Position numbers and translations under genes: made by a program
Assembly (NCBI GenBank): GCA_008508345.1
Contig: QNGE01000930.1
Span: 76,030-140,029, forward strand
DNA length: 64,000 nt
DNA from: Paragonimus westermani
Lineage: Eukaryota > Platyhelminthes > Trematoda > Plagiorchiida > Troglotrematidae
Direction of reading: 5' to 3'
The notes under the pieces: model-generated
Told to the model about the DNA's origin: nothing
Seen by the model: the letters and a program-made list of their open reading frames with translations, nothing else
The model's database searches: none
Shown: positions 1 to 12,874 of the stretch, in pieces
Position numbering within the stretch: position 1 is the first letter of the stretch
Layout of the letters: every line of letters begins with the position of its first letter

Positions 1-115
1 TAAAAGCATGGCAGGAGTTCAGATCCCGGCAGTGGCGTGGATATGTGCTCCTGATGTCCTGTAACAAGAGTGAAACTTGAGTCTAGTGCTATTTTAGTGG
101 GCGGTTGGGTGAAAA
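1..115 (+). repeat. tRNA-derived SINE, 5' part cut off by window edge
   Basis: The copy opens in a degraded B-box (GTTCAGATCCCGG, about 17-29). It then carries the family core: GGATATGTGCTCCTGATG, an AGAGTGAAACTTGAG block, TCTAGTGCTATTTTAG and a GGGCGGTTGGG tail. The same ordered blocks recur near 3.4, 16.8, 27.5, 27.7 and 49.6 kb. A box-B head followed by a shared non-tRNA body is the usual SINE plan. The head is missing here only because the window starts inside it. Confidence 0.55.
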
Positions 116-3100
116 ACGCTTTGAAAGCGGGAACCGAAGTCAACTGTGTGATATGCAATCAGTATTGACCAAAGATCTTTTAATTACCAGTAATCTATCG
201 GATCCAGTGAAATTCTGCTTAAAGCAGATAATTTGGGAAAACTGATCATAGAACTCTCCAGGTCTTTTGCTAAGATTGAGGTAATCTTGAAGCCTAGTTC
301 AAAGAATTGAGTATTATGGAGGAATTGTTTGAAGTTCCATTTTCTGACAAGTCGAACAATTGTTTTCAAGCTGTTGCTATCGCCTCATTCGTTGGATAAA
401 CGTTTGTATCCTAAAACTTGACGAACACAAATTCTTCTGGAATCCCAAAAATACTGTCCCCAAACTGTAAAAGATTTGTTTCAACTGGATTTCTGACCCA
501 ATTCCTACTCTGGAGGTTACCAGCTTCTGGTGGGTAACCGTCAATTTCGTGCACTTTTTAGAGGCATGCCTAGAACGTGGATCTCAGTTCAGTTAATCGT
601 TGGCACATGTACAATTCTCGGGATCGCACGTCGTTTTGAGAATAAAAAAATCTCAGCACGACGGTTCTTCGTTCTGACGGTCATATTCATCATGTGAATG
701 ACACGAATTCTCACCACTGATTAATGTGGTTTAGTCACCAATGGGGTGGGAAAACAATGGAATTATATACAATGATCGCAACTCTTAATCGATATGTATT
801 CAAAAAATATCAGTAGAAATAAACAACAGCCGAAACACAACCAGATTTGACCATCTTACATTGTGGCACACATGAAAAGTATCATAGTACACATGGCTGG
901 ATCACGACTGAGAGTTGAGAACCACTGTGTCACAGAAGAGCCTGGCGTTTAAAAGGCAACTACGATTGTTTAAAATGTAGACAACGCCACCAGATTGCCA
1001 CCACTCAGGATGGAGTTTCAAACAAACACGTCGCATTGCATCATACATTGATGCTCAAGGTCGCCGGGTATTTGGCGGTGTTAATTCGGAGTAGGAGAGA
1101 AAGTAAATTAGTCCAGGTTGATCGTAAGTGATAGTGATATTTGTGGTGTTACGCTGCCAAAGAAAATGCCTGAAGCTACCGAATTTGAGAGCAATGGAAA
1201 GAAACACCCTAGTCGATTAGGTGGGAAAACATTGCGACGTTGGAATTACCTGTGTCAAAAATTCTGACACTATCCCCCTCATGATTTTGATTCTTTGAAA
1301 TGCATTTACACACCTTTAATACTAAGGTAGAAAATAGACATGCTTAGACTTAGTTTTCTTCGAGAGATTACACCTGAGGGTCTAAAACTAGCTCACGATC
1401 TGAAATGAACTATGCCTTCTAGCTATATCTGCACCATTTCATTCGGTTGCATGAGGGAACCAAGACCTAAGATTACGATTTAAAATTACCGGCGAACTGT
1501 AAACACACCAATCATAGTTACAAGTGAGTTGAAAGACAAATTTGAAAATGAAACTGAAGATAAGGACTTACACGCACTTCATGACAGTGATGGCCCTAAT
1601 CCACTATTCTATACCCTTAGGTCATATCCGCTTATCTAGTACCAAAGTACCCTTTATAAACTTGTATTTAGAAACCAGTAACAGTCACCCTTTGAAGCTG
1701 CCTAAACCACATCGTGTCTCGTGCAGTCTGGACGAAGGAACATCGGTTAATTCAAGTCCACCAGCATGGATGTTCAGAAAAATGTGTGGCTATGGTCAGG
1801 CTCTTGAGTAGGGTCGCCAACGTCCAAAGAACTGATGAACACCGTACCAGGTCAAGTGGCAAATTATTTTAATCAAGATATTACCATGTAATAATCGTGT
1901 GAACAGTATTATAACGGGGGTTGAGTTGGCCGATTGCAGTGTGATCAGCAAAGGCTTTTGGAAGAGATGTGGGTCGCAACATTATCGTCTCAGTGATTGT
2001 CAGCTGCACCTTCTTTCATTGTGTTTCCGCGCTTCCCACTACATACAATTTTGTGAAAAATTCTCAAGACTGTCGCCCCATATTTATTTATTTATTCCTT
2101 TTTCACTTCTGTTTTCACTGAACTCAGGGGGGTCAACAAGCCTGTCCGCCCAACAAAATATTGGTGCACCGCGTGAGGTCAAACAGTTTGCAGCTTTGTT
2201 TTCATTATTGGGAAAGTCAACAATATTATTTTGTAGTGGCTGTTTGACGATCAAGGTTATTTCAGAACTGAACATCACCTCTACTCGATGACTGCCTTCT
2301 CATTCAGATAAGCACATGGGCTAGTCCACTTTGAAGGGAGGCACTAGAGTGATCGGACAACCTGGAGACTGTTTGTGCAAGGTTGCGGCAGTTGCGGTTG
2401 ATGACAGTATTATACTCAAGATGGCATGCATGAAGCTTGGTTAATGTGGACGCTTGTCTGCATTGATCAAATGATTTTGGGCTCACCACTCCCTCATCGT
2501 TCATCTGTTTATTGTCACCCAGATCCCATGTACTATCTCGTACTCGTTTTCTCGAATACAGGATGAGCCTAGGGATTAAGGGTTAGAAACAGCGAGGTTT
2601 CGAACCCTCAACTTCCTAATCATAACCCCCTCCTCCTCACCGATCATCTCATCTCTGTTCTAAAACTTCCGATGCTGTCAAACCTATTTTGTTCCACAAC
2701 CGTCCTAAATCAAACTTCAAGTTTATCTCCGCATACCCTCTCACGCTGAACTGTGCGCCGCAATAGGCACACTTTATTGACTGTTGTCACCTCCCTTTCC
2801 AATGTTCAGGATCTTTTTCAATACAGCCCTCGTTATAAACAAAAAACATTCCCGGGTAAGTAAAAGTGGTCCTTTGATTAAGTTGCTTCTTCTTAAGAAC
2901 GGTAGTATTTCATCCCCTGAGACTTGGTCGGATTGAATGCTACTCAGTCAAATAACATTGCTTCATCAGAATCATCGGATACAGCCATGCACTTATAATT
3001 GTTAGTGAGACCTGACCAATGCTGTTCTTAGTATACAAATTAATATAAAACCCCTGAATAGAGATATTCTGTCCAGTGGTTCTACTTCGCAAGTTTATAT

Positions 3101-3390
3101 GATGTGTACCCAGATCTTCGAACAGTGGAGATAAACCAAACGTTGCACTTGTCGCATCTATTTGCCCTTCAGACTGTGATAGAGAGTACAGACAAATTAG
3201 CTGAAGTTCACGTGGAGCAGCAGCCGCGTTTGAACGCAGCCTTCCCGTTTATGTGGACTACCCAGCCAGGACAGCTACTGTGTCTTTTATCGAAACGATG
3301 GGACAAACTGATCATTACTGACAGGCGAAGGTTGTTGAGCATTCAGATCTGATAATTCGGTCGTGCCCAATATAAAGCCACTGAAGCAGT
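116..3390. other. No gene recognised
   Basis: Short open frames occur on both strands (for example 1899-2291 plus and 2084-2278 minus) but none shows a domain, a convincing splice border or family resemblance. I see no repeat that I can match elsewhere in the window. Confidence 0.5.
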
Positions 3391-3394
3391 GATC

Positions 3395-3510
3395 AACACA
3401 GTTGTCTCCTGAAACCGTGGCGTGCGTTTAATACTGGTAGCGACAGTGATATGCACCGCTGACGAGCTACAACGTGAACGAAACTTGAATATATTGAATT
3501 TTTTAGAAAA
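3395..3510 (+). repeat. tRNA-derived SINE copy
   Basis: A decayed head (GTTTAATACTGGTAGCG in the B-box position) is followed by GATATGCACCGCTGACGAGC and GTGAACGAAACTTGAAT. These are the same core blocks, in the same order, as in the copies at the window start and at 27.5 kb. Divergence is high, so this is an old copy. Confidence 0.5.
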
Positions 3511-6500
3511 TGGTGATGCTACCTGGGCTTAAGACTGCTACCAAACATGACTCATATCCATCTTGAAGTTACTCAAGTCCCCGGCTACCTAATGTTAATC
3601 TAAATTATTTGAAGTTACTCCACTCAGCATTTGTTGTCATGTAGCAGGACAATTGTAGACGTAATGGGATATTGTCAGACCGTCGACGCCTAGGTAACAG
3701 CCAACTTTATTTTATTCAAGCCCAGACACTCAACATAGCTACTGTACTATTCGGTTTCAGGACCAAGTTAAGGAAGAGGCTTTCCGAAAACACCGTTCAC
3801 TTTGTTGCCATCTTAAGGTCCTCCAGAGCTTTGGTGATGCATGGTTCAATTTATGTTCTTCTGCTGTACCGACTACAGTGGTTCTAAGCACTAAAAATGG
3901 AAGACGAAAGTTCCGATAAGCGGTATTTGCAAAATAAGAAACGTCGATTGCTTGTTTAAATGTTCACTTGGCGAAAGTCAATCTTCACGTGAGTTGGTTA
4001 AAAGATTAGTGCTGGAAAATCCTTAGGCCAGGTCCCTTGGCCTGATATCAATCAGATGTTGCCACGCTGAACTGATATACGAGGAAAGGTCACAGACGAA
4101 TCTACGTGCATTGTTGATCCACTTTGATGCTACTCCAATTCAAGATGTCACGATATCATGTTCGATGATCCCACTGTCGAGTTAAAAGTCCCTAAAGATT
4201 TCCCCTGAGTTTCAAGGGTAAACCGGACCTCACAGAAGATGTATACATGGGTAGGCTGACAAACACAGAGACTGTTTGGCTCGTGTGGAGTGAACGGTTA
4301 CGAATTTGCCAAATGCAAGGGGCATATGCAGCTAGTTTTCCTGAACTCGGTTGCCAGGTTGATGGTGAAGATTAGGATAAAAGAATGAAGGTCACAGATA
4401 GGAACAGTTGAAAGTGTTGACTTGTTGAATAATTAGCATACATTTTAGCAATCCGTATCAGAAGACAAACAACAAAAGCGGCTTTCTTCAGTCAGACTGA
4501 ACGAGTAGAGGGGTCATGTTAACTATGGTACAGAATTACGTCCGCGTCTTTGTGCAGGATAAATACCACAGAATTATACCATTTTGGGACGGGGTCTAGT
4601 GCCATTTAGGACAATGATAACATGTACGTGTGTCGATCGCGTACCGTGATTTACGAATATCAGTAGAGGACTGATCACTAGGAGATCAATGCGCGAAAAC
4701 TTGCAATTAACTACAACTTCTGGTTAATCCCATTCTTCACAAGATATTTATCGAAACGTTCCAGTGAAACGGAATAGATAGATCATGCACACTCAGTAGT
4801 TGGTTTGTGTTACGATTTATTCGACTAGTTCCTTATAAGCTACTGGTTGCTGCACTTTTGTGTTTAGTCAACCACTTTCATTGCCCGCTCTCGTTTTGAA
4901 AACTCGTTATACTGAAATGCTTAATTCCTCATCAGTTGCACATGTCCGTTAGCGCACTAGTCAGCGGATTATCACCCTGCTCACTTGTGATGATTTGTCT
5001 CGTCTGATCTACATCAAAGTCATCTAAGTCAGTAAGCAGCTGAAGTAATTTTACCACCGCTTCACAATCTGTTTCAAAACGACCAAACACTGCGATCCAT
5101 AGATTATTCTGGGTATTTCAGTCTTGTCTTCAACTGTCAAAGGAAAGACGGGGTCCTACTCAGTTGGCCAGCGTTCGCATACCTGAGAAAAGGCTGACCC
5201 CACTTACTTGGCCTCTCGACAGATGACGATCGAAAACTATGCACCTCAGAAGCGTCGTGCGCACAGACTGGACGGTTTTGTTATACGATCTTGTCAACCC
5301 AGTTGTTGAGTGCAGGCGAGATAGCCTCGTCTACTCCATGCAACATGCTGATTCCTGTCCTTTGATTCCATACTGCAATCGAAATCGGAAATATCGTCGT
5401 GCGTTTACGACCGTGTCTGTGTCTGTTCATTACGCGTGTCGGATTAAGTGGGTTCCGAGCGTGAATGATAGAATCCATGTTTCAGATAGTTCCAATGCCG
5501 TGAGGCCCATCTACTTCGGCGGCTATTCTGACGTTCCTGCTCTGTCGATTAGTAGTCGATCGAAGGTGTCATCTAGATATTTGGATGCTGAGAATAAATA
5601 AGAGGAAAATGTGTTATACACTCAAAGCCAGACGGAATACCGAACAGTGAATTAATCGAATGCCCGAATTGTATTTTCGACGGAACCACTGAGAAAACAG
5701 GAGCACGTCAGAAGAAAAGCTTGAGCGAAGATCGGCACCGGTTAATTATTAAAGCATTTTGAGAGACATTCAAAACATATGAACCAAAACTGATTCGGAC
5801 GTGGTTAAGTATATTGTATGCCACGTAGCGACGAAAGCGGTTCTTGCAATGTTATCTTACGCGCGGGTTTGAATGGATAGTTCTTCAACATTTTCCGCAC
5901 AGTCATTTTAGTCGTCGCACTTCCATAAACCAGTCGTCGGTCACACTACCGAAGGCTAACAATGCCCGTTTAGTCCGATTTTCTGGATTATATTTCATTT
6001 GCAACTGTTGATATTCCACCGAGTTATTAAACATCAGAGAGTCTGCAGTTTGCAAACATTCCTAGCCCCACTGCACCGTCTGACGAATAACTAACTTTAT
6101 ATCTGAATGCTAGACCGTAAGCTTCCTTGTGGATTTATAAGTGTTTTTACTGCTTCCCGCTTAAACAACCGCCGATCTGATGTGCCATTACGTAATCAAA
6201 AGGCTCTTCTGTTGTCACTTGTGTAGTTTTCACCTAGTGGAATGACCTGCTTTCACCTTGCTTATGGGGGAATTTAGCAACAGGGGAAACGACGCGGACA
6301 TTTATGTGATTTATACCCTCCCTATACTATCCTGCTATAGGACTGTCTAAGCTACGAAGTTCTTTCTATGGAGATTGGATGTAACCATTACGAACTGTAA
6401 ATCAGCTGTGAAACGGCACTGTACTTCGGTTGATGTGTATCTGGTCCAGGCGGCTTAAATATTCAGAAAGATGGGACGGTGCTTATTCACCGCATTCTAT

Positions 6501-9070
6501 TCTTCCCGACGTTTGAGGGAACGTGCTACTTACTGTTATTTACTGTCCGATCAGACAAACTTAATTCTGTCTTCTGTTGAATATGCTATGCTGGATAATA
6601 ACCGAAATATTTAACCACTTGGCCATGTTGGTTAATCTTGTCTGTCGAACTCATTCTGGTACCCGATTTTTATTGAATTTCTGACAGTGATATTCTAATA
6701 TACTTCACCAGGCAACCAAGTTCAACTGAAACAATAACTATGTTGTCGATCTTTAGTTTCATAGTATTGGTATATATCGAGACGTTTTTTCTCATCGATA
6801 TGTATATGTGAAGAATCGGTACTCAGGGTGTTATTCTATACTGCTGAGTGTTTCACTGAACATGTTCGTTAATCAGGGTTATTTGTTCCTTTACATAGGG
6901 TAGTCCGATAACACTGACCCGACCACTTTATTTTCAGTTAATCCGCGTGATCCGACGTATACATGGAATATATTTAGATACATTCGCTTACGTTTTTTGG
7001 TCATAGCTGAGTGAAGTAACATCAGGATCGTCAAATAGTTTTGGTTTAATTGCGCTTGATCCACGACAATGATCAATTATTGTAGAGATTTTTAGCCACT
7101 TTAATCCAATTCACTCACCATGATGTGAAAATTGTACAACTATACAGTTCCGGGCTGATATCATTATGTTAAAAATCTCATATTCGTCTCGGTCCCAGAT
7201 ACGCAGCCTAACAACAGCTAATAAGCATTTTACACTTGTTTTTGTATACAAAACCGAGAATCTACGTACAGTTTGACACTTTTCTGGGGCCGCCTCCTAA
7301 CACGCCATGTCCAGTTTTTCATCTCAATTTTAGGTTTCTCAATAAGGAGAATCCTGTTGTGAAGGGACTCAGAACACCATGTACATTTACAGTCAAACCT
7401 GGAACAGCTGTTATTTACGTGTATTAAAAACGCTTTATGATCAGCGGAGCTTCTTAAAACATACTGTTAAACCACTACTGGCGATTTAGGGGTAATTCAC
7501 TTAGTAAAGCTTACTCGGCAATTCCAATAACGCTTATTCAGAAGGTCGGGTTAACGGGACTATCATCCAAGTCCGGAAAGCGTCTGAAAAAGCGTTCGAA
7601 AGAATTGGAATTTATGCGGTACTATTGAAAAAATCACAATAAAGGTGCTGTCTCACCTTGGATGTGAATTATTCGGATACACAAATTAGCCAACAGGAAG
7701 GGGTTCAAAACGGAGCAACCAAAACATGAATCCGCCAACGGCCACCAGTCAACGAGAAATATGTCGATAAAAACAATCGGGTGAGGATGAAGGTGGGTAC
7801 ATGTCAAACAATATCAAGAAGGAGAGTTTTATTAGTTAGGCAGTGATAGTTATGAGAGAAAGAAAGTAAATACTGTGCAGTTATGATACGAAAATCACGC
7901 TGATCGTTTACTGCACACAGCAGGGACTAATAAAGTCAAATTTAGGATCGGCTTTTTAATAAAAAAACCAAACAGGTCTTGACGAATTCACCGCTCTGCA
8001 TCATGCCAGGCAAAAATGACAAACGTACCAGACAAGCTTCAACAGATCCAACAATTACTTTCTTCCACAGGTCTTCTTGAAATTCAGTTGCCCAACTTTG
8101 TGCCTCAATGCCAACACATATACCAGAAAAGACAAATAAGAAGGGGTTTACGGTACATACGAATTCTGAGCCGAACTAAAGGTAATTGAAAAACAATTCT
8201 GAAAACTGACGGTTTGCTTTGTAACATAGCAACGTTATTTATCGTCGGACTGCACAATGTCATAATTGCATTAAATCCTTCACATACTTCAAAGGGTATG
8301 GATAGTTCAGTTGAGAATTTCTCCCTTAGTGCCGTCGTTCTGCTCCTTTGGGCATATAGTTTGCTGGGTTGTCACCCTCTCATTTGCAATTCGGACAAAA
8401 ATGGAGTTTTTATTTTATATATAGTAATGAAGCTTCTTTATAACAGTAATATAATATACAGGCTTTTTTGGTCTAATTTGAATGGGATATGATAACAACG
8501 CGTGAAGGAGACTTGCAGAAGTATTGCACTCACTCTGAAAAGATCATGTATCAAACCATCTTATGCAAGTAATTAATTCCATTAATTGCCAGCGAATTGG
8601 CAAAGATATATTTCAGCTTCGATGAGTCTCGTCAACATTGCCTACGATGGGAACCTCTACCACAACATGAATAATTCTAGGCCTGTAATGTGCAAATTTG
8701 TTCACCATCGATCACTTAGTCATGGTCATTAAGATTGCGGGGAGATATATGAGTTACTTCCCACAATATTTAGATCTCCCATACTTTTGGGTTGCGGGTT
8801 TCACTGGATGTTTGTTGATTTGCAGGTCACACACAGCTGGTCATTCCGTAAGACTCCACGAGGATATAAATTGCAACAACCAAGAATAGTAACGGACCAT
8901 GTTGTATGACTCTATACTCATACATAAAAAGACATCGGTGCGGTTGCCAGAGACTTTCTGTCCGCTCCTTCCTTTATAGGGTGAGCTACGTTATTCTACC
9001 CAGTGCGATGAGAGGACAGACGGGAACTCTTGCGGGTCTGACCGACGGGTTGGGTTTATTCAGCCTACGA
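3511..9070. other. No gene recognised
   Basis: About 5.5 kb with only short, unconvincing open frames, including a 120-codon one at 5239-5601 plus that lacks recognisable motifs. No tRNA, LTR or coding relic could be supported. Undetected small exons remain possible. Confidence 0.45.
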
Positions 9071-9074
9071 TGCA

Positions 9075-9715
9075 TACCGCCTGTTCGCTGAGCCCGGTTT
9101 GGGGTGCAGTATCGCACAGGGGTGTCCGATTTTCCTCTTCCTATCCAATTTTGTCATGGACGACATTCTGGAGGGGACGCTTCGTGAATCCAGTGGGCTT
9201 GGTGTTAAGCTTCTTCATGGCGCTAGATTGACCGATCTGGTGTACGCGGACGACATTGTCTTACTTAGTCCCTCTGCCGAAGACATGCAGACCATGCTGA
9301 ACAAGATGAGCGACCGGGATGGTTTAAATGGAATGCGCTTCGCACCTTCAATGTGCAAAGTGCTGCTTCAAGATTGGGGCATTTCTACTCCTACTTTCTT
9401 TATTGCAGGTAATCCGCTGGAGACTGTGGACAGTTTCACATACTTGGATAGCACTATCTCATCAGCCTGTAATATTGCTGATGAGATATCAGCGAGGATA
9501 GCAAAGGCACGAGTTGCCTCCGCCAAACTGCGTCATCTGTGGCGTCGAAAAGACGTTCGGTTGTCGCTGAAAGGAAGGGTATATAACGCATGCGTGCGTC
9601 CCATTTTGCTGTATGGTTCGGAAACGTGGATTACTGTGTTTGACCATCGTNTGACCGGCGGCCCGAGCCACAGTACCTTTTAGTCAGGCTCATGGCTGTT
9701 GTGTTGACGATGATG
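9075..9715 (+). mobile_element. RTE-like non-LTR retrotransposon fragment (reverse transcriptase)
   Basis: A 3' fragment of a non-LTR retrotransposon polymerase. Visible reverse transcriptase motifs are AQGCPIFLFLSNFVMDDIL (the usual RQGCP-SP-LFN palm block) and LVYADDIVLL with the catalytic YADD at about 9242-9253. The thumb/C-terminal region follows: NPLETVDSFTYLDSTIS, RLSLKGRVYNACVRP and ILLYGSETW. The frame runs open from about 9099 to 9683. After VFDHR it breaks at an ambiguous base (9651), the C-terminal coding region is missing, and the sequence ends in a short GATGATGATGACGAC tail near 9700, typical of RTE 3' ends. From 9364 to 9606 it matches 33990-34230 with only about a dozen differences, so both copies are fairly young. 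The RTE-clade assignment is by style of motif only. Confidence 0.85.
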
Positions 9716-10675
9716 ATGACGACATGTCAATGAAGACATTTCAGTCATCTGAGAACATGGACGACGTCATGGTCAATCTTCGCGCAGTTACCTTATTGGA
9801 AGTGGAGTGACAATTTTGGTGTGGGCATAATTGCATGTTGGGGCTGACCAGCAAACCACTTCCGCAAACATAAATAAGTGAGCGCTAATCAGTTGATACT
9901 CATCCTGAATGTTGATTGCAAACAAAACGATCCCATTTTCACTGGGTTTAAACATCAGTGGCCGCTTTTGAATATCACTCAACCTATTTCTATCACATCA
10001 AGCCGAGCGACGTGTGCACGATCGTCTGTGGATGTTTAACCTCCCGACCATCTTCGACCATCTTACCGTGGTGGTCATTTCTGCGCGTTGCTTTTGTCAC
10101 GAGGGCTATGCTGACTAGAACTTTAATCTTTCCACGTTCAATCGTGTTAGGTAGACCAAGGCAGGTTAGCCAGACAAAACGCAGCTAAGCTGATATGTGT
10201 ATATGTCGCACTACTGACTGCGTAAGTGTTTGAGCTGTGAGGTACGGATACAGGAGTATAGAGTAAAAGTACGTAGATGGCATTAGCCTTGCTGTTATTC
10301 CTGTACGGGAGGAAGGGTTAGAAAAGGTTTGTCACATAAAGAACTCCGAGAGCTCAACGATTGGAAGTGACCGATGGTGTGTTGTCCTGTAAGCCGGAAA
10401 AACCCGCACAGGTTCTCAGAAGCTTGATGTGGCTAGCAATACTTCTACTGAAGGCAACAGTGATCGGATTGGATCACTAACGTGTTACTCTTATTTAGAC
10501 CGGGCATGGTTAGCCATCCGTTGTCGAATACTTCAAACTTTCGAGTCGATGGCTCCGGGTAAAGTCCCCCAAGAAAACCCTACATGTTGTTGTCTGGCAA
10601 CTCAGAGACTCGGTTTGGGGTTCCACAGGTCAATCTGGGGCATGCGCGTGGACACAAGACGTTGTCTGCCGAGAC
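9716..10675. other. No gene recognised; spacer between two LINE remnants
   Basis: Short frames only. Sequence from about 10560 onward probably belongs to the 5' side of the old LINE that follows, but I cannot set a boundary. Confidence 0.4.
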
Positions 10676-10679
10676 GTGG

Positions 10680-12870
10680 ACTGTGAGTACGTTGCCGGGT
10701 CCATCTAGCGTCGGACGACCGGAACGCATCACCGCACTGACTGCCATGGAATTGAACAACGACAGCATCGATGTCGCAGTGTTGAGTGAGACAAGGCTTG
10801 TAGATCATGATAAGCTCCTACAAGCCTGTGCTGAGTACACATTTTATTTGAGAGGTCACCTGGTAGACGGTGCTGTGATGATACGGTAGACCTCATGGCA
10901 ACATTCGTTGGATCACGGTTCAGCTATTCGTCACACGTTGATACCGGTTCTGTGATCAGCTGTTCGTTCCAATCCATTTTACTGTGTTGGCTGACCGGTT
11001 GTATGTTTAAGGAGATTTCTAAGCAAGGGTTTGAGGGGACTCAACCACTTGGTTAAGAACCCTCGGATCCCAAGGCATCGGTTCAGTCAACGAGAACGGT
11101 GATCACCTGCTCCGCCTGTGTGCTACTCACAGCCTGCCTATCACAAACACCCGATTTTAGCTGGATGCGAACGACATCGCGAAGTGAACTCGCCCACGAA
11201 TCGGTCATCGTCGTTTGATAAATCAAGTGACTGTGTGACCGCGCGACATTTGCGATGTACTCCTCACGCGGGTACTGCGCCGGGCTGGATGCAATATGGA
11301 GTATAAACTGGTGGGAACCAAACTTTTGTTCATTTTTGCAGCCTTGTTTGTTGCAGATCATTCGGGCAACGGCAACATCTGGATGTTAAACAGTGGTAGA
11401 ACTCAAAACGAAGAGGGCCTTCTAGCAAGCAGTCGCCACTCTACTGAGGGACGCTCTGTGTCCACTACCCTTGGGGGGTATTTGTTAACGCCTCGAGGAA
11501 CAAAACACGGTAAAGATCGTCCAAACAAACAAAGTCCAGCTCCAGAAAAAGCAAGGCTGGCTTGACAACGACAGTACAGTTATCCTCAACCCGATGCGAG
11601 AGTAGAATGAAATGTTTGCTGTATTCGCAGTGGACTCGAACCCTTTGTGATTTTCGGCGAGTCTTTTGATTCCGTGAGCTGCGAGGCATTGCGGACGGTG
11701 CTCGGTAAATGTGAATGTCCAGCTGAGTTAATCAATTTTACCAGAATGTTGCATGTGGTTATAAGGACTAAGGTATAATAGTGTGGATCGATCTGTGACG
11801 ATATTTTTACTGTCAATGGCATGAAGCAGGACGAGGTTATAGCCACAACCTAATTCGTTTTGTACTCTACTGTGATGTTCACACTGGCCCGTCAGAACTC
11901 GGTGGATGGTGTTGAAATTTAGTACCGCACTGATGGCCGTTTGCTGAATAATCGATGTTTTGACAACCTAACTCCTCCTTCTGCGTACTTCGATGGTTGC
12001 GTTCGCGGAGAATAGGACTAGTTGCACGTACCGAAAGTAAACTTCAACGACTTATCATGAATTCTGAGACCATTGCATTTAACTGCGGGTTAGATACAAG
12101 CACAGGTAGGACATCTTTTTTTCTACCTGATCCAGGCAGGAATCCACTTCGCTAAAGACATTGTTGATGGCTACACAGACTACTGTTACTTCGGTAGTAA
12201 TTTATCGATAGATCTGTTCGTGAACCGTGAGTTGCGAAATCGTGTGGCGACAGCTAGTGCTGCTGTCAGACGTCTTGAAAAACATGCTTGGGAGAACTGC
12301 AGCCTGGAAATGAAAGTCGAGCTGCGTGTCTACCGCTTAATGGCGTCGTCTACGCAGATTGTCGGCAGTAAAACTTGGACACTGTTTCAATCCAATGTTT
12401 GATGTCTGAGCGGCTTCCATCTGTAACACCTAAGACGCATCTTGTGTATTCGATGCTCGGACACAGTACTGAACACACAGGCACTTTGGCGAGTTGATAC
12501 AAACGGGACTGAGGCCATTCCGATATTCAGTCAATATTTTGGCTGGGACAAGTTCATATGATTGATGTCCATCAAGTTGTAAAGCACCGGTTGTAAGAAC
12601 AGATGAAAGCAGGTCGATGAAATCCCAATGATCGAAAAAGAGAAACTATGACGATATCCAATTAGGTCTTTAGCGTTGTAATATCGTTTTTAGATCTTGG
12701 GAGGACTCAGACTTGAATGAGACGGCCCGGAAAAATGATCCGGACAAGCGTTGGATGGTTTAATCAGGAACGACTGCGCTGCCGTGAATACGTCAGCCGC
12801 CTCGGATTAGTAGGTCATCAATGTACTTGCAGTACAATTTTGGCAACCAGACGACGAGCACTTTAGGCTC
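10680..12870 (+). mobile_element. Old, stop-riddled LINE (endonuclease, RT and tail remnants)
   Basis: An eroded non-LTR retrotransposon of a lineage different from the RTE-like copies. Endonuclease pieces: SVGRPERITALTAMELNN and IDVAVLSETRL (about 10710-10800), then NENGDHLLRLCATHS and ITNT (about 11090-11155). RT pieces: an FGESFDSVSCEALRTVLGK block (about 11655-11710, resembling the VDFxKAFDxV motif) followed by AELINFTRMLHVVIRTKV. The C-terminal part is a 60-codon frame at 12220-12402 that retains LEMKVELRVYRL and SKTW, in the place of KLxVYxxxVLPTLLYGSETW. A SWEDSDLNETAR block follows near 12700, then a C-x-C remnant with SRLGLVGHQ (about 12775-12820) like the zinc-finger-type tail of such elements. 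Multiple stops and frame changes show it is dead. The clade is uncertain. Confidence 0.7.
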
Positions 12871-12874
12871 AAGT

